A stretch of DNA of 64,000 nucleotides from an uncultured Litoreibacter sp. (GCA_947492995.1 CANLOU010000002.1:620001-684000), one strand, 5' to 3'. Counted from the stretch's first letter, positions 1 through 10,232 are shown. Numbers and translations: made by a program. Notes: generated by a model not told the origin, from the letters alone.

Positions 1-1390
1 GTGTGCCCAGCGGACGGTGGTTCCAGTTGGTCGACGAGAACGCATATTTGGTCCAGTCGTTCCAGAACGTGGTGCCCGGAATGATGGTCCGCTTGATGTT
101 GAAGCCCGCATCCCGCAGCTGGGCGCCAACGGCGTCAGTTGTGTTCTTGCGCCAGTCATCGTCGATGGAGATCAGCTCGAACTCGTAATCGGCCATGCCT
201 GCTTCTTCAAGCAGCGCCTTGGCACCGGCAGGGTCATGCGCCACGCCCGGAACCTCAGCATATTCGGGGTGCATCGGGCCGACATGCGTGTTGTCAGCTG
301 GTGCGCCGCGACCGGCATAGCCAAGCTCGAGGCAGACATTGACGTCGACCGCTTTGGCAATCGCCTGACGGACCTTCACGTCTTCGAACGGCTTTTTGCC
401 GTCCGCATCCGCAGCTTCCTGGTTCGGCCGGATGACGATGGTTGCCGCCGAATCGATGGCGGAGGTTTCAAAGCCGATGGCCTCAAACACGTCCACAAAG
501 TCGCCAACAGTTTCATAGGTCATGTCGACTTCGTCGGCCTCGGCTGCCGCAGCCCAGGCCGCTGGATCGGTGCCGTAGTCGATGAACTCGAAACGGTCGA
601 TATAGGCGCCTTTGCCTTCCGCGTAGCCCCACCATTCGAAGCCCTCGTTGCGCACGACGACACCTTTGACGCCCACTTCAAGCGATTCAGGTTTGTATGC
701 GCCGGTCCCGATTGGGTTGGACAACATTGTGTCTGCAGTGTGCGAAGCATGCACGATTGCGGACGGGTAGTCCGACATGCCAGCGATCAACGTGATGTCA
801 GGTGCCGGCAGGTTCAATTTGACGGTGTTGGCGTCAACAACCTGGATTGCACCGTCGATGGCTTTGTTGGTGTCGGCGTCGATAAGGACGGCGAAACGGC
901 CGGCCATCGAGTTGCCTTCGACTTCTTTGTCGCACCACATGGTGATGTTGCGCGCAACGTCTTCGGCGGTGAAGTCATCACCGTTGTTCCATTTGACGCC
1001 CTGACGCACGTTCAGCGTGTATTCGGTGGCGTCTTCGTTCACTTCCCAGCCGCTGAGCAACATGGGCTCAAACGAGCCGTCGGAGTTGTACTCTACGAGA
1101 TATTCGAGCCAGCCGGCGGTGAAGAACGCGATCTGTGTCCAGTCATAGGTGCGTGGGTCCTTGAGCGCGCGGACTTCCATCTGCATGCGGAGCGTTCCGC
1201 CTTGCTGGGCATGTGCTGCGGCTTGCGCAGGTGTCGCGCCAATCATTGCAGAGGCTGCCGTTGCAGTCACACCAAGCATTGTTGCGCGTGTCATAAATTC
1301 GCGGCGGTCCATTTTGCCCGCTTCGAATTCTTTCTTGTACATATGTGCGGCGGCGTGAATTGGTGCCCCCGTCAGCGTCGATTTCGTCAT
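1..1390 (-). CDS. Peptide-type ABC transporter substrate-binding protein (family 5), 3' end outside window
   Basis: The reading frame starts with ATG at 1390 and runs open to the window edge, giving about 463 codons without a stop, so the C-terminus is missing. The N-terminus carries a twin-arginine-like motif (DRREFM, residues 28-33) followed by a hydrophobic Ala-rich stretch ending in AQAAA, which suggests a folded periplasmic protein exported by Tat. The mature part reads like SBP family 5 (DppA/OppA type): a GGTLRMQME start, then [19 protein letters not shown], the usual 'predicted drug and target site' block, and an [11 protein letters not shown] block. The family binds peptides or other small solutes for an ABC importer; the true ligand cannot be told. 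A purine-rich AGGGAGAAAG ribosome binding site precedes the ATG. Permease genes should lie beyond base 1. Confidence 0.9.
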   Translation of the reverse strand, partial: MTKSTLTGAPIHAAAHMYKKEFEAGKMDRREFMTRATMLGVTATAASAMIGATPAQAAAHAQQGGTLRMQMEVRALKDPRTYDWTQIAFFTAGWLEYLVEYNSDGSFEPMLLSGWEVNEDATEYTLNVRQGVKWNNGDDFTAEDVARNITMWCDKEVEGNSMAGRFAVLIDADTNKAIDGAIQVVDANTVKLNLPAPDITLIAGMSDYPSAIVHASHTADTMLSNPIGTGAYKPESLEVGVKGVVVRNEGFEWWGYAEGKGAYIDRFEFIDYGTDPAAWAAAAEADEVDMTYETVGDFVDVFEAIGFETSAIDSAATIVIRPNQEAADADGKKPFEDVKVRQAIAKAVDVNVCLELGYAGRGAPADNTHVGPMHPEYAEVPGVAHDPAGAKALLEEAGMADYEFELISIDDDWRKNTTDAVGAQLRDAGFNIKRTIIPGTTFWNDWTKYAFSSTNWNHRPLGT

Positions 1391-1514
1391 GTCTTTCTCC
1401 CTGTTGGACATTGACCTATGCGCTTTAAAGTAACCTTGCGGCGCTGGTTGGCCAGCGCTTCGCGGTCACTGTTGAGTGAGCTTTTAGCTTCTCTCCCATA
1501 AAGCATGAGGCAAC

Positions 1515-1543
1515 ATACCACCCCGTTATGGGGCTGAGGTCAA
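1515..1543 (-). promoter_or_regulatory. Candidate promoter of the substrate-binding protein gene
   Basis: On the minus strand TTGACC (1538-1543) and TGGTAT (1515-1520) are 17 bases apart, about 125 bases before the start of the binding-protein gene. The spacer holds a CCCC-N5-GGGG dyad (1521-1533) that could be an operator. The -10 match is weak, so this is a suggestion only. Confidence 0.3.
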
Positions 1544-1652
1544 CGGCTGGAACCGCCATTTGGAGGATTAATTGCGACACGCGGCTGACGTATTTGCTAC
1601 AGTGGAGGCGCGTTGACGTAGGGGCAGGGAAGCGGGTTTGGCTTGCCCGAAC

Positions 1653-2480
1653 CTAGCGCCTTGCTTTTCTGAAGGTCGTGGGGTTTTCGCCCGTTTGGGC
1701 CTGAAAGGCGCGGGTGAAATAGGCGGGTGAGGAGAAGCCGAGCCTCTCTGAGATCACTTTGACAGGCTGATCTGTATGCAAAAGCGCCTCGCAGGCGGCG
1801 TTTATGACCCGCTCGTTCAGCAGCGCAGAGGCCGGTTTGCCGACCGAGCCTTGGGTCAGACGTGTCAGATGCGTCGGCGTGACGTTTAGGTCAGAGGCAA
1901 ACTCGCCGATGGATTTCCCGTCGCGATGCCCGATGGACACGACATGGCTGAATTTCGAGAGCAGGCGGTCAGACTTGCCCAGATTTTCGGACGGCTGTTC
2001 CGACAGCAGCCGATCCAGCCAGACGGCGATCATCATCACATGGGCTTGAATGGCGCGGCGTTGGCCGGTGCGCAACTGGGCAAGCTCTCGTGACAGCGCG
2101 TCGATCAAGCCACCAAGTTCGCCTTGGGCCTGCACCGTTGTGGCGCGCACCAGCGACGGGCGGCGGGGGAACCCGGCATCGTCATCGTTGGGCAGGGAGA
2201 TGACCATGCCTTGCGGCTGGGCGAACATCTCGTAGCTGAAAAGCGTGTTGCGCGGCACATAAACGGCGGTGTTGGGGCCGACGCCACGCAACCTGCAATC
2301 GACCATGAACCGGCCTTGCCCACGGGTGACCCAAAACAGGATTGGGTGGTCCAGCGACCGGGCCGTGTCGGACTTCCAAGCCTCGCGGCGCTGGGCAGCC
2401 GCAATGGTTTCCACGATGGGCAGGCGTTTTGTCGGCATATCGGCGGGCAGCTCGTTAGGTTCGAATAGGTCAGACGTCAT
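1653..2480 (-). CDS. AraC family transcriptional regulator
   Basis: A 275-residue protein with an N-terminal cupin-like effector domain (roughly residues 30-120, including LFWVTRGQGRFMVDC) and a C-terminal double helix-turn-helix. The second helix-turn-helix has the family signature: a run ending ISERLGFSSPAYFTRAF followed by the G-x-x-P-x-x-F-R element (GENPTTFR) at the extreme C-terminus. It sits 42 bases after miaA and 262 bases before the binding-protein gene, all on the same strand. Such regulators often control a neighbouring transporter, so the binding protein is the first target to consider; that is inference. The effector is unknown. Confidence 0.9.
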   Translation of the reverse strand: MTSDLFEPNELPADMPTKRLPIVETIAAAQRREAWKSDTARSLDHPILFWVTRGQGRFMVDCRLRGVGPNTAVYVPRNTLFSYEMFAQPQGMVISLPNDDDAGFPRRPSLVRATTVQAQGELGGLIDALSRELAQLRTGQRRAIQAHVMMIAVWLDRLLSEQPSENLGKSDRLLSKFSHVVSIGHRDGKSIGEFASDLNVTPTHLTRLTQGSVGKPASALLNERVINAACEALLHTDQPVKVISERLGFSSPAYFTRAFQAQTGENPTTFRKARR

Positions 2481-2522
2481 TGCGTAAGACCCCCGCCGAT
2501 TCGAGTCAAAGGTTGCAAAAGG

Positions 2523-3398
2523 TCAAATGGTGAGGATGCTTGCATCTACCTGTGTCCACGCTTTCATACGCGCCTTGAACCAGGTGCGCTGCCGTTTAGC
2601 ATATTGACGGGACGCGATAATGGAACGATCCCGCGCCTCGGTAAGCGTGAGTTCGCCGTTTAGATGGGCCATAAGCTCGGGTCCGCCGATGGCTTTTGCG
2701 GAGGGCCAGTCGGGGTCCCAGTCGTGTTGCAGCGCTTTGACCTCTTCCAGCGCGCCTTGGTCGAGCATCATGTCGAAGCGGCGGGTGATCCGCGCGTTCA
2801 GCCAGTCTTTGGGGCTGTTCATCACGATCGCGGTTGTGTCCGCGAGGGCCAGAGTTGGCGGCGGGGTGTCGTCCTGCCACGCGGCGATCTGCTTGCCGGT
2901 GTTGGTCAGCACCTCCCACGCGCGGCGGATGCGTGCGGGGTTGAGCGTGTCGATGCGTTTCGTGGTTTCGGCGTCGAGGGCGTCGAGCATCTCGCCCAAG
3001 GGCAGGGCGTTGGCCTGTTCACGGATGTGGTCGGGGGTCGCAGGGATGTCGGCAAGCCCCTCCGTCAGCGCGGTGAAGTTCAGGCCCGTGCCGCCCACAA
3101 TGATCGGGCGTGGGCCGTTAAGAAGAGGCGTGACCTCGCGCAGCCAATGGCCCGTGGAATAGGGCTGCGTGTAAGGGACATGGCCGTAAAGCGCGTGCGG
3201 CGCGCGGGCGATTTCGGCGCGGTCGGGACGGGCAGACAGCAGCTGCCAGCAGTCAAACACCTGCAACGCGTCAGCGTTGACGACCACGCCGCCCTGCGAT
3301 TCCGCGATGGCAAGCGCCAGCGAAGACTTGCCGGACGCTGTGGGCCCCGCGATCAGAACGGGCGTGTCCGCGTCGATTGTTCTAAGCAAATCCAGCAT
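2523..3398 (-). CDS. miaA: tRNA dimethylallyltransferase MiaA
   Basis: Transfers the dimethylallyl group from DMAPP to N6 of A37 in tRNAs that read codons starting with U. The P-loop GPTASGKS is at residues 18-25, followed by the conserved NAD-x-x-Q-V block (NADALQVF, where most members have NADSMQVY), a GGTGLNF block near residue 100 and the late [14 protein letters not shown]-type element ([13 protein letters not shown]). At 291 residues it has the usual length. The start at 3398 is preceded by a 116-base divergent region shared with pyrH. Confidence in the function is high; the Ala-for-Ser-Met change in the NADSMQ block is a common alphaproteobacterial variant as far as I recall. Confidence 0.95.
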   Translation of the reverse strand: MLDLLRTIDADTPVLIAGPTASGKSSLALAIAESQGGVVVNADALQVFDCWQLLSARPDRAEIARAPHALYGHVPYTQPYSTGHWLREVTPLLNGPRPIIVGGTGLNFTALTEGLADIPATPDHIREQANALPLGEMLDALDAETTKRIDTLNPARIRRAWEVLTNTGKQIAAWQDDTPPPTLALADTTAIVMNSPKDWLNARITRRFDMMLDQGALEEVKALQHDWDPDWPSAKAIGGPELMAHLNGELTLTEARDRSIIASRQYAKRQRTWFKARMKAWTQVDASILTI

Positions 3399-3514
3399 GT
3401 TGCGTGGCGACCTTCAGGTTGACGGCACGGCAAGGCCGGTTCGCCGTTGAAACTGCCCCCGTTTTCCGACATTTTGCCGAAGATTTGCAAGCAGCCATGA
3501 GAGAGGGCCACCCC

Positions 3515-4246
3515 ATGAGCGACGCCACCCCCCAGACCACGTACAACCGCGTTCTTCTAAAAGTGTCAGGCGAGGCGTTGATGGGGGATCAGGGCTTTGG
3601 GCTGCATCCGCCAACTGTCGAGCGCGTGGCGCGCGAAATTCAAACCGTGCATGCGATGGGCGTCGAGGTCTGTATGGTGATCGGCGGCGGCAACATTTTC
3701 CGCGGGCTTCAGGGCTCTGCGCAAGGGATGGAACGCACCACGGCTGACTATATGGGAATGCTGGCCACGGTGATGAACGCGCTGGCGATGCAGGGCGCGC
3801 TGGAAGCGCTGGGCATCCACACGCGGGTGATCTCGGCCATCACCATGAACGAGGTGGCCGAGCCGTATATCCGCAGGCGGGCCGTGCGCCACCTTGAGAA
3901 AAAGCGGGTCTGCATCTTTGCGGCAGGGACCGGCAACCCTTATTTCACCACCGACACGGCCTGCGCCTTGCGGGCGAACGAAATGTCGTGTCAGGCGATC
4001 TTCATGGGCAAAAACGGCGTGGACGGCATCTATGACAAAGATCCCGCCCAGCACGCGGACGCGGTGCGATATGACGAAATCAGCTATGACGATGTGCTGG
4101 CCAAGCGGCTGAAGGTGATGGACGCCTCCGCCATTGCGTTGGCGCGCGACAATGATCTGCCGATTATTGTGTTCTCCCTAGACGAGCCCGGTGGGTTCAA
4201 GGGCATTTTGGCCGGCGAGGGGACGTACACCATCGTCCGAGACTGA
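3515..4246 (+). CDS. pyrH: UMP kinase PyrH
   Basis: Phosphorylates UMP to UDP in pyrimidine nucleotide synthesis; a hexameric amino-acid-kinase-fold enzyme. The 243-residue protein has the N-terminal [11 protein letters not shown], the [10 protein letters not shown] phosphate loop, the [16 protein letters not shown] uridylate-binding segment and the [13 protein letters not shown] loop. The ATG at 3515 is chosen over in-frame upstream starts (3404, 3497) because GAGAGGG lies 4-11 bases before it and homologues begin here. It is the first gene of the pyrH-frr-uppS-cdsA cluster, although tsf is not next to it here. Its last 69 bases overlap, tail to tail, with the Hint-domain gene on the other strand. 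Confidence 0.97.
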   Translation: MSDATPQTTYNRVLLKVSGEALMGDQGFGLHPPTVERVAREIQTVHAMGVEVCMVIGGGNIFRGLQGSAQGMERTTADYMGMLATVMNALAMQGALEALGIHTRVISAITMNEVAEPYIRRRAVRHLEKKRVCIFAAGTGNPYFTTDTACALRANEMSCQAIFMGKNGVDGIYDKDPAQHADAVRYDEISYDDVLAKRLKVMDASAIALARDNDLPIIVFSLDEPGGFKGILAGEGTYTIVRD

Positions 4247-5341
4247 TGGCATGTTGTCATCGACAAAGGGCTGGTCATTGCGCCTGTGACGCCAAATGAG
4301 CCGGCGCTGCATGCGTCCTTGCGGAAACGGGCGCGCGGGCAGATAGCCCAAAGCGGCTGGATGGCCAAGCGCGGCCAAGGCCGCGCGCAGTGCTTTGCGC
4401 GGCTCGACCGGCAATCGGGTCAGGGTTTGCGTCCCGGGAAAGAGGCTTTCCACCCAAGCGCCCTGCGCGTCGATCACGGCGTGATTTGGCAACAGGATAT
4501 GGACATAAGCGCTGTTTGGTGAAGGGCGCTGAGCGCGCCTGAACCCTTTCGCGCCGAGGAAGCGCTTGATCGGTACCAACACCTCGTCTTCACCAAACAT
4601 GCGCCGCGCGATCTTTGATCGCACAAGGACCCGGTGATCGGGGGAAAGCTGCAATTTATGCATCGGCTGGCCCGGGCCTAACGCGCCGGCGGCAACCTCA
4701 ATTGGTCGGCTGAGAGGGTCGTCGCCGACCGGCTGGCTGCTGATCCACTTGATTGGCTGTGGTCCGTCGTCCCGTGTCTCGATCATATCGCCGACGCGCA
4801 GTGCCTCTACTTTTTTGTAGCCGGTTGTCGTCTTTATCAGGCTGCCGCACAGAAAGCAGACCACTTGCGAATTCTCAATGCTATTGCCGGTCACAGAACC
4901 GGAAAAGGTGTCATTAACCACCGAAACCAATTGGATGCTTTGAATGTTGAGGTTGTCCAACCCGTTGCCGACATCACGGATGAAAACATCGCCGATGGTG
5001 GTTTGCAGAACGGCAACCAGCACTTCCTGCGTGGACCCATCGCCCAGTGTGACGACGGCGTTGTATGCCATGGTGGAATCGATTTGATAGCTTTCGTCGC
5101 CGAAGCCCACGTCATACGACAAGAAATCGACGCCATTTTCCGGAGGCGCCGCTGCTTGGGTTTCATTATCCGAAATCGCGCCATCGTCGTTCTGGTCATT
5201 CTCGACAATGCTTGTCAGGACAAGGTTATCGTATTGCCCAAGCAAGTTTCCTTCATTTTCGGCGGATGAATTGGATTCGTCGGTATCCACATCGGCGAAA
5301 GTGCCGAGAAAGATCATATTGACCGTGGTCTGAGTAGGCAT
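4178..5341 (-). CDS. Hint-domain protein (Roseobacter-type Hint_2), secreted or surface candidate
   Basis: A 387-residue protein in two parts. Residues 1-155 are acidic and Asn/Asp-rich with no recognised fold. Residues about 158-320 form a Hint (hedgehog/intein) domain: the nucleophile block [10 protein letters not shown] (Cys162), the RVGDMIET block and the SPDHRVLV block. The family performs self-splicing or self-cleavage at the first Cys; whether this member is active is unknown. Members are abundant in Rhodobacteraceae, usually as exported RTX-like proteins without a classical signal peptide. The last 59 residues look unlike the family's usual end and are encoded partly antisense to pyrH, suggesting loss of an older stop codon. 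It interrupts the conserved pyrH-frr pair. Confidence 0.85.
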   Translation of the reverse strand: MPTQTTVNMIFLGTFADVDTDESNSSAENEGNLLGQYDNLVLTSIVENDQNDDGAISDNETQAAAPPENGVDFLSYDVGFGDESYQIDSTMAYNAVVTLGDGSTQEVLVAVLQTTIGDVFIRDVGNGLDNLNIQSIQLVSVVNDTFSGSVTGNSIENSQVVCFLCGSLIKTTTGYKKVEALRVGDMIETRDDGPQPIKWISSQPVGDDPLSRPIEVAAGALGPGQPMHKLQLSPDHRVLVRSKIARRMFGEDEVLVPIKRFLGAKGFRRAQRPSPNSAYVHILLPNHAVIDAQGAWVESLFPGTQTLTRLPVEPRKALRAALAALGHPAALGYLPARPFPQGRMQRRLIWRHRRNDQPFVDDNMPSVSDDGVRPLAGQNALEPTGLV

Positions 5342-5581
5342 GAGGCTTCCCTAAAGGCAGGTTCTGGCTTTGGGGGGAATTTTTCGCAAAAGGATCAAGA
5401 AACGGTTTATCTGACGTACGATCTGCCTCTGTTTTTAGTCAATTACTTCAATAAACGGCCAAAAATAGGCGATAATTCACCTGTTGGCTGAGGGGGCTAT
5501 GTGCCGCTGCAAGTGGTTCTGGCCATGCGCGAAGTCATGCTTTAAACTCTGCACAAAGAATAAACACGACAGGCAAAACCT

Positions 5582-6145
5582 ATGTCAGACGACTTCATCC
5601 TAGACACCGACGATATTCAGCGCCGTATGGATGGCGGCATGAACGCATTGCGCAGTGAATTTGCGTCACTGCGGACCGGGCGGGCCTCTGGCTCGATGTT
5701 GGAACCGGTGATGGTGGACGCCTATGGCTCCATGACCCCGATCAACCAAGTGGGGACGGTTAACGTCCCCGAACCGCGCATGGTGACGATCAACGTGTGG
5801 GACAAAGGCCTGGTGGGGAAGGTCGAGAAAGCCATTCGCGAAAGTGGGCTGGGCATCAACCCGCAATTGAACGGCACCATTATCATGCTGCCGATCCCCG
5901 AATTGAACGAAGAACGACGCCGGGAACTTACAAAAGTCGCCGGCACCTATGCCGAAAACGCGCGTATTTCGGTCCGCAACATCCGCCGCGACGCGATGGA
6001 TCAGATCAAGAAGGCCAAAGCGGACGGCATGTCGGAAGATGACGAGAAGCTGTGGCAAGACGAAGTCGAAGAAATGATAAAAGCGCAAATCAAGCTGGTG
6101 GACGAAGCGCTGGCAACCAAACAAGAAGAGATCATGCAAGTATAA
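5582..6145 (+). CDS. frr: Ribosome recycling factor
   Basis: Together with EF-G, splits the post-termination ribosome. The 187-residue length fits the family, and the protein has the [14 protein letters not shown] segment, [14 protein letters not shown], and the C-terminal helix with [18 protein letters not shown]. The start ATG at 5582 has only a weak purine stretch before it. A GC-rich hairpin follows the stop. In most relatives frr directly follows pyrH; here a 1.3-kb antisense insertion lies between them, so frr must rely on its own promoter in 5342-5581 or on read-through. Confidence 0.97.
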   Translation: MSDDFILDTDDIQRRMDGGMNALRSEFASLRTGRASGSMLEPVMVDAYGSMTPINQVGTVNVPEPRMVTINVWDKGLVGKVEKAIRESGLGINPQLNGTIIMLPIPELNEERRRELTKVAGTYAENARISVRNIRRDAMDQIKKAKADGMSEDDEKLWQDEVEEMIKAQIKLVDEALATKQEEIMQV

Positions 6146-6154
6146 GCGTGACGG

Positions 6155-6177
6155 AGCCGCCCAAAACGGGCGGCTTT
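6155..6177 (+). terminator. Intrinsic terminator or attenuator after frr
   Basis: AGCCGCCC (6155-6162), a five-base loop and GGGCGGCT (6168-6175) form a perfect 8-bp stem, followed by TTATAAT. The T-run is short, so partial termination between frr and uppS is more likely than a full stop. Confidence 0.6.
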
Positions 6178-6202
6178 ATAATGTTGAGAGCGAGGATTTT
6201 TC

Positions 6203-6928
6203 ATGAGCGTAGTTGAGATCAACCCCGACGGGCCGAACCATGTGGCCATCATCATGGACGGCAATGGCCGTTGGGCCACGCAGCGCGGCAGGCCGCGGCT
6301 GTTTGGCCACCAAGCGGGCGCAAAACGCGTGCGACAGGCGGTTGAAACATGCCCGTCTCTGGGCGTTAAGTACCTGACGATATTCGCGTTTTCGACCGAA
6401 AACTGGAAGCGGACACAGTCCGAGGTTGCAGGTCTGATGGCATTGTTCCGGCGCTACATCCAGCGGGAGGCCAATTACCTGCACCGCCTTGGCACCCGTG
6501 TGCGTTTCATCGGCGAGCGGGAAAAGCTGGACAAGAAGCTGCAAGCGCTGATGGACTATCTTGAGAAGCTGACCGAGGGCAACGACACCACCCATTTGAC
6601 CATTGCGTTGAACTATGGCGCGCGGGACGAGGTGACACGGGCCACGCAGCGTCTGGCGGTTGAGATCGCGGAGCAACGGTTGAAGCCTGAGCAGGTGAAT
6701 TCCGAAGTTCTGTCCTCCTTCCTAGACACCTGCATGCTGCCGGATCCCGATCTGGTTATCCGCACCTCGGGCGAGGCCCGAATATCGAATTTCCTGCTGT
6801 GGCAGTCAGCCTACGCGGAATACGAGTTTATTGACACGCATTGGCCAGATTTCACGCCTGATGTCTTCGAATCTGTTGTCAGCCGCTTTGGTGGACGTGA
6901 TCGCCGCTTTGGCGCGGTGAAGGCCTGA
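6203..6928 (+). CDS. uppS: Isoprenyl transferase (undecaprenyl diphosphate synthase)
   Basis: Condenses isopentenyl diphosphate units onto farnesyl diphosphate to make the C55 lipid carrier for peptidoglycan and LPS. The 241-residue protein has the IIMDGNGRWA motif with catalytic Asp19, the FAFSTENWKR segment, the NYGARDE segment and the C-terminal RTSGEARISNFLLWQSAYAE block. A GAGCGAGGA ribosome binding site lies before the ATG. The stop is 4 bases from the cdsA start, so translation is probably coupled. Confidence 0.97.
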   Translation: MSVVEINPDGPNHVAIIMDGNGRWATQRGRPRLFGHQAGAKRVRQAVETCPSLGVKYLTIFAFSTENWKRTQSEVAGLMALFRRYIQREANYLHRLGTRVRFIGEREKLDKKLQALMDYLEKLTEGNDTTHLTIALNYGARDEVTRATQRLAVEIAEQRLKPEQVNSEVLSSFLDTCMLPDPDLVIRTSGEARISNFLLWQSAYAEYEFIDTHWPDFTPDVFESVVSRFGGRDRRFGAVKA

Positions 6929-6932
6929 ACCC

Positions 6933-7721
6933 TTGAGCATTACGGCGGATAAGTTTTCCGACCTATGGGTCCGCATGGGGTCCGGGGCGGTGATTGCTGT
7001 CATAGGCTTGGTGTGTGTTTGGCTTGGTGGTGCTGCGTTTCTGGCGCTGTGCTGCGCGCTGACCGGCGCGTTGGTCTGGGAGCTTGTCGGCATGCTGGGC
7101 GGCGGCGCAAAACGCGCGGTGACGCTGGGGGCAGGGGCCGCTGCCGCGTTCCTTGCGGTGTCGTTGCTTCCGCCGGGGCTGGGACTGCCGTTCATTTTGC
7201 TGCCCTCCATCGCGGGCATTGCGCTGTTGCCGCGCAACCGCACGCTTTACATGATTTTCACCGCGCTTATCATCATCGCCGCCTACGGGCTGTGGGTGCA
7301 GCGCAACGATTTTGGCTTCACCTGGATGCTGTGGCTGGCCTTGGTCGTCATGATTACAGACGTCGCGGGCTACTTTGCAGGGCGCTTCATTGGCGGGCCC
7401 AAATTTTGGCCGCGCGTGTCGCCCAAAAAGACGTGGTCTGGCACCATTGCCGGCTGGATCGGCGCCGGGGTGATCGCTTGTTTCTTTCTGGGTTTTCCGG
7501 GCGTTGGCGTCGAAGTTATCGGGATTTCCATTGCAATTTCAATGGCCTCGCAGATGGGCGACATCGCGGAAAGCGCCATGAAGCGCAAAATGGGCGTGAA
7601 GGACTCGTCGAACCTTATCCCCGGCCATGGCGGGGTATTTGACCGGTTTGACGGTATGCTTGGGGCCTCGGTGTTCTTGCTGATGATCGAGCAGATCGTC
7701 GACTTCCCACCCGTCTTCTAA
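6933..7721 (+). CDS. cdsA: Phosphatidate cytidylyltransferase
   Basis: Makes CDP-diacylglycerol from phosphatidic acid and CTP for phospholipid synthesis in the inner membrane. The 262-residue protein has six to eight hydrophobic segments and the C-terminal CDP-alcohol signature (KRKMGVKDSSNLIPGHGG continuing into FDRFD, residues about 215-240). The start is a TTG at 6933, placed right after the uppS stop; no ATG fits better. The stop is followed one base later by the dxr start. Confidence 0.95.
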   Translation: MSITADKFSDLWVRMGSGAVIAVIGLVCVWLGGAAFLALCCALTGALVWELVGMLGGGAKRAVTLGAGAAAAFLAVSLLPPGLGLPFILLPSIAGIALLPRNRTLYMIFTALIIIAAYGLWVQRNDFGFTWMLWLALVVMITDVAGYFAGRFIGGPKFWPRVSPKKTWSGTIAGWIGAGVIACFFLGFPGVGVEVIGISIAISMASQMGDIAESAMKRKMGVKDSSNLIPGHGGVFDRFDGMLGASVFLLMIEQIVDFPPVF

Positions 7722-7722
7722 G

Positions 7723-8886
7723 ATGCGCAAGGTCTCCATTTTTGGCGCGACCGGGTCCATTGGGGAAAACACCGTTGATCTGATTTCGCGAAACCCGTCC
7801 GAATATGACGTGGTTGCATTGTCGGGGGGGCGTAACGTGGCCCGGCTGGCCGAACAGGCGATTGCGCTGAAGGCTGACGTGGCTGTGACGGCGTTTGAGG
7901 AGTGTTTTGCAGACCTGAAAGCGGCCTTGGTGGGCAGTGGCGTTGATGTGGCTGCCGGACCAGACGCGATTGCGCAAGCCGCAGAGCGGCCTGCGGACTG
8001 GGTGATGTCGGCCATAGTCGGTGCCGCAGGGCTGGTGCCCGGGCTGACGGCGCTCAAGCAGGGCAAGACCTTGGCGCTTGCCAACAAGGAGTCCTTGGTG
8101 ACCGCGGGGCCGATGCTGCTGGCCGAAGCGAAAGCGCATGGCGCGACCGTTTTACCGGTCGACAGCGAGCATTCGGCGGTGTTTCAGGCCTTGGTTGGCG
8201 AAGACACCACCGCTGTTGAGCGGATCATTATCACGGCGTCGGGCGGGGCGTTTCGGGACTGGGACGCCAAGGACCTGCATAAAGCGACCTTGGAAGATGC
8301 CTGCACCCACCCCAATTGGGATATGGGCCAGCGGATCACCATCGACAGCGCGTCGTTGTTTAACAAAGCGATGGAGTTGATTGAGACCAAAGAGTTTTTT
8401 GGCGTTCTGTCAGATCAGATTGAGACGGTTATCCACCCCGAAAGCCTGATCCACGCACTGGTTGGGTTCAACGATGGCGCGCTGATGGCGCATCTAGGGC
8501 CGCCCGATATGCGCCACGCGATTGGCTATGCGCTGCACTGGCCGGACCGAACCCATTTGCCTGTCGATAGATTGGATTTGACACAAATTGGGTCGTTAAA
8601 TTTCCGACCTGCAGACCCCGAAAGATACCCGGCCTTAAGACTTGCCCGTGAAGTTATGGAGGCCGGCGGGATGGCCGGCACGATATTCACTGCGGCGAAG
8701 GAGGCAGCATTAGACGCGTTTATTGCCCGGCAGATCGGGTTCACTCACATGGCCGATATTGTGGATGCCACGCTCTCGACACTTTCGGGTGAGATTGCCG
8801 CATCTGAGCAATTGACGCTTGATTCCGTCTTGGCCGTTGACCATCTGGCACGTAAGACGGCGCAAGCCATCATCGCAGCAGGGTAA
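7723..8886 (+). CDS. dxr: 1-deoxy-D-xylulose 5-phosphate reductoisomerase
   Basis: Second step of the MEP isoprenoid pathway: DXP to MEP with NADPH and a divalent metal. The 387-residue length is typical. The N-terminal Rossmann motif GATGSIG is at residues 8-14; ALANKESLV, the PVDSEHSAVFQ metal/substrate block and the TIDSASLFNKAMELIE block are all intact. The gene follows cdsA with one base between them and feeds the isoprenoid precursor used by uppS in the same operon. Confidence 0.97.
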   Translation: MRKVSIFGATGSIGENTVDLISRNPSEYDVVALSGGRNVARLAEQAIALKADVAVTAFEECFADLKAALVGSGVDVAAGPDAIAQAAERPADWVMSAIVGAAGLVPGLTALKQGKTLALANKESLVTAGPMLLAEAKAHGATVLPVDSEHSAVFQALVGEDTTAVERIIITASGGAFRDWDAKDLHKATLEDACTHPNWDMGQRITIDSASLFNKAMELIETKEFFGVLSDQIETVIHPESLIHALVGFNDGALMAHLGPPDMRHAIGYALHWPDRTHLPVDRLDLTQIGSLNFRPADPERYPALRLAREVMEAGGMAGTIFTAAKEAALDAFIARQIGFTHMADIVDATLSTLSGEIAASEQLTLDSVLAVDHLARKTAQAIIAAG

Positions 8887-8897
8887 GGAACGCATTT

Positions 8898-10232
8898 ATG
8901 GATATTTCGGGCTTCATCTCTGCGGCTGGTGGCACCGGCTGGGTGATCTTGTTCTTTGTCCTCGCGCTTTCCATCATTGTCGCGATCCACGAATACGGCC
9001 ACTACATCGTTGGCAGATGGTGTGGCATTCATGCGGAGGTGTTCTCGCTTGGGTTTGGCCCGGTGCTGTATTCGCGGGTCGACAAGCATGGCACCAAATG
9101 GCAGCTGGCGGCGCTGCCTTTCGGTGGCTACGTCAAATTCATGGGTGATGCCGATGCCGCGTCGGGCAAGGACGGCGAAACAATCAGCACGCTTTCCGAA
9201 GCAGAACTGAAACGCACCATGCACGGTGCCGACCTGTGGCGCCGCTCTGCCACCGTTGCGGCGGGGCCGATTTTCAATTTTGCCCTGTCCATTCTGGTGT
9301 TTGCGGGCATTTTTCTGTTTTCCGGCACCGCGACTGATGATGCGCTGATCGGCAAATTGAAGCCCAATCCCGGCAATGAGGAAGCCTTTCAAGAAGGCGA
9401 CCTGGTCACGGCTGTGAACGCCCTTCCAGTTGATGACATTGCTCAGTTCTACGAGATTGCACGCGCCTTGCCACCGATGGAAGAGGTCGCATATCAGGTC
9501 GAGCGCGACGGCGCGATTGTGAAATTTGACAGCGTGTTCCCGATGCCGCCTGTCCTGGACCAGTTGCAGCCGCAATCAGCGGCGATTGACGCCGGGTTGG
9601 CAGTTGGTGATGTCATCACCAGTGTCGATGGCGAGCCAGTTTGGGCTTTGAGCCAAGTGCAAGAGGCCGTCCAGGCCGGGGCAGGGGCCGCGGTGCAGCT
9701 TGGCGTGTGGCGTGATGGCGAAACTTTGGAAGTGACGCTGACCCCACGCCAACGCGACCTGCCGGTTGACGGCGGGTTCGAGACCCGGTGGTTGATCGGC
9801 TTCTCCGGCGGTGCCTTCTTTGACCCGCCTCGCGTGACACTTGGGGCTTGGCACGCATTGAAGGGCGGGGTCGCGCAGACCTGGTTTGTCGGCACATCCA
9901 GCCTGTCGGGCCTTTGGCATATGATTACCGGCGCGATCAGCTCGTGCAACATTCAAGGGCCCATTGGCATTGCGCAAACCTCGGGAGACATGGCCAGTCA
10001 GGGCGCACAATCCTTCATCTGGTTCATCGCAGTGCTCAGCACGGCCGTTGGGCTGCTGAACCTGTTCCCCATTCCGGTGCTTGATGGCGGCCATTTGGTC
10101 TTTCATGCCTATGAGAAAGTGGCGGGCCGTCCGCCAAGCGACAAAGCCCTGAACGTCATGATGACGGGTGGTTTGGTGCTGCTGCTCTCTTTGATGGCTT
10201 TTGCGCTGACCAACGACCTGTTCTGCCCGTAA
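8898..10232 (+). CDS. rseP: RIP zinc metalloprotease RseP
   Basis: Intramembrane site-2 protease of the inner membrane, which in other bacteria cuts anti-sigma factors and leftover signal peptides. The HEYGH zinc motif is at residues 31-35 inside the first membrane segment, a PDZ region containing SAAIDAGLAVGDVITSVDGE follows near residue 220, and the third zinc-ligand motif LNLFPIPVLDGGHL lies near residue 390. Length 444 fits a one- or two-PDZ RseP. It sits 11 bases after dxr, with an AAGGAA ribosome binding site. Confidence 0.95.
   Translation: MDISGFISAAGGTGWVILFFVLALSIIVAIHEYGHYIVGRWCGIHAEVFSLGFGPVLYSRVDKHGTKWQLAALPFGGYVKFMGDADAASGKDGETISTLSEAELKRTMHGADLWRRSATVAAGPIFNFALSILVFAGIFLFSGTATDDALIGKLKPNPGNEEAFQEGDLVTAVNALPVDDIAQFYEIARALPPMEEVAYQVERDGAIVKFDSVFPMPPVLDQLQPQSAAIDAGLAVGDVITSVDGEPVWALSQVQEAVQAGAGAAVQLGVWRDGETLEVTLTPRQRDLPVDGGFETRWLIGFSGGAFFDPPRVTLGAWHALKGGVAQTWFVGTSSLSGLWHMITGAISSCNIQGPIGIAQTSGDMASQGAQSFIWFIAVLSTAVGLLNLFPIPVLDGGHLVFHAYEKVAGRPPSDKALNVMMTGGLVLLLSLMAFALTNDLFCP

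Noticed and set aside
17-1414. Plus-strand open frame of 465 codons
   Set aside because: It is the antisense of the substrate-binding protein gene, whose minus-strand translation matches a known family; the plus translation has no family features.
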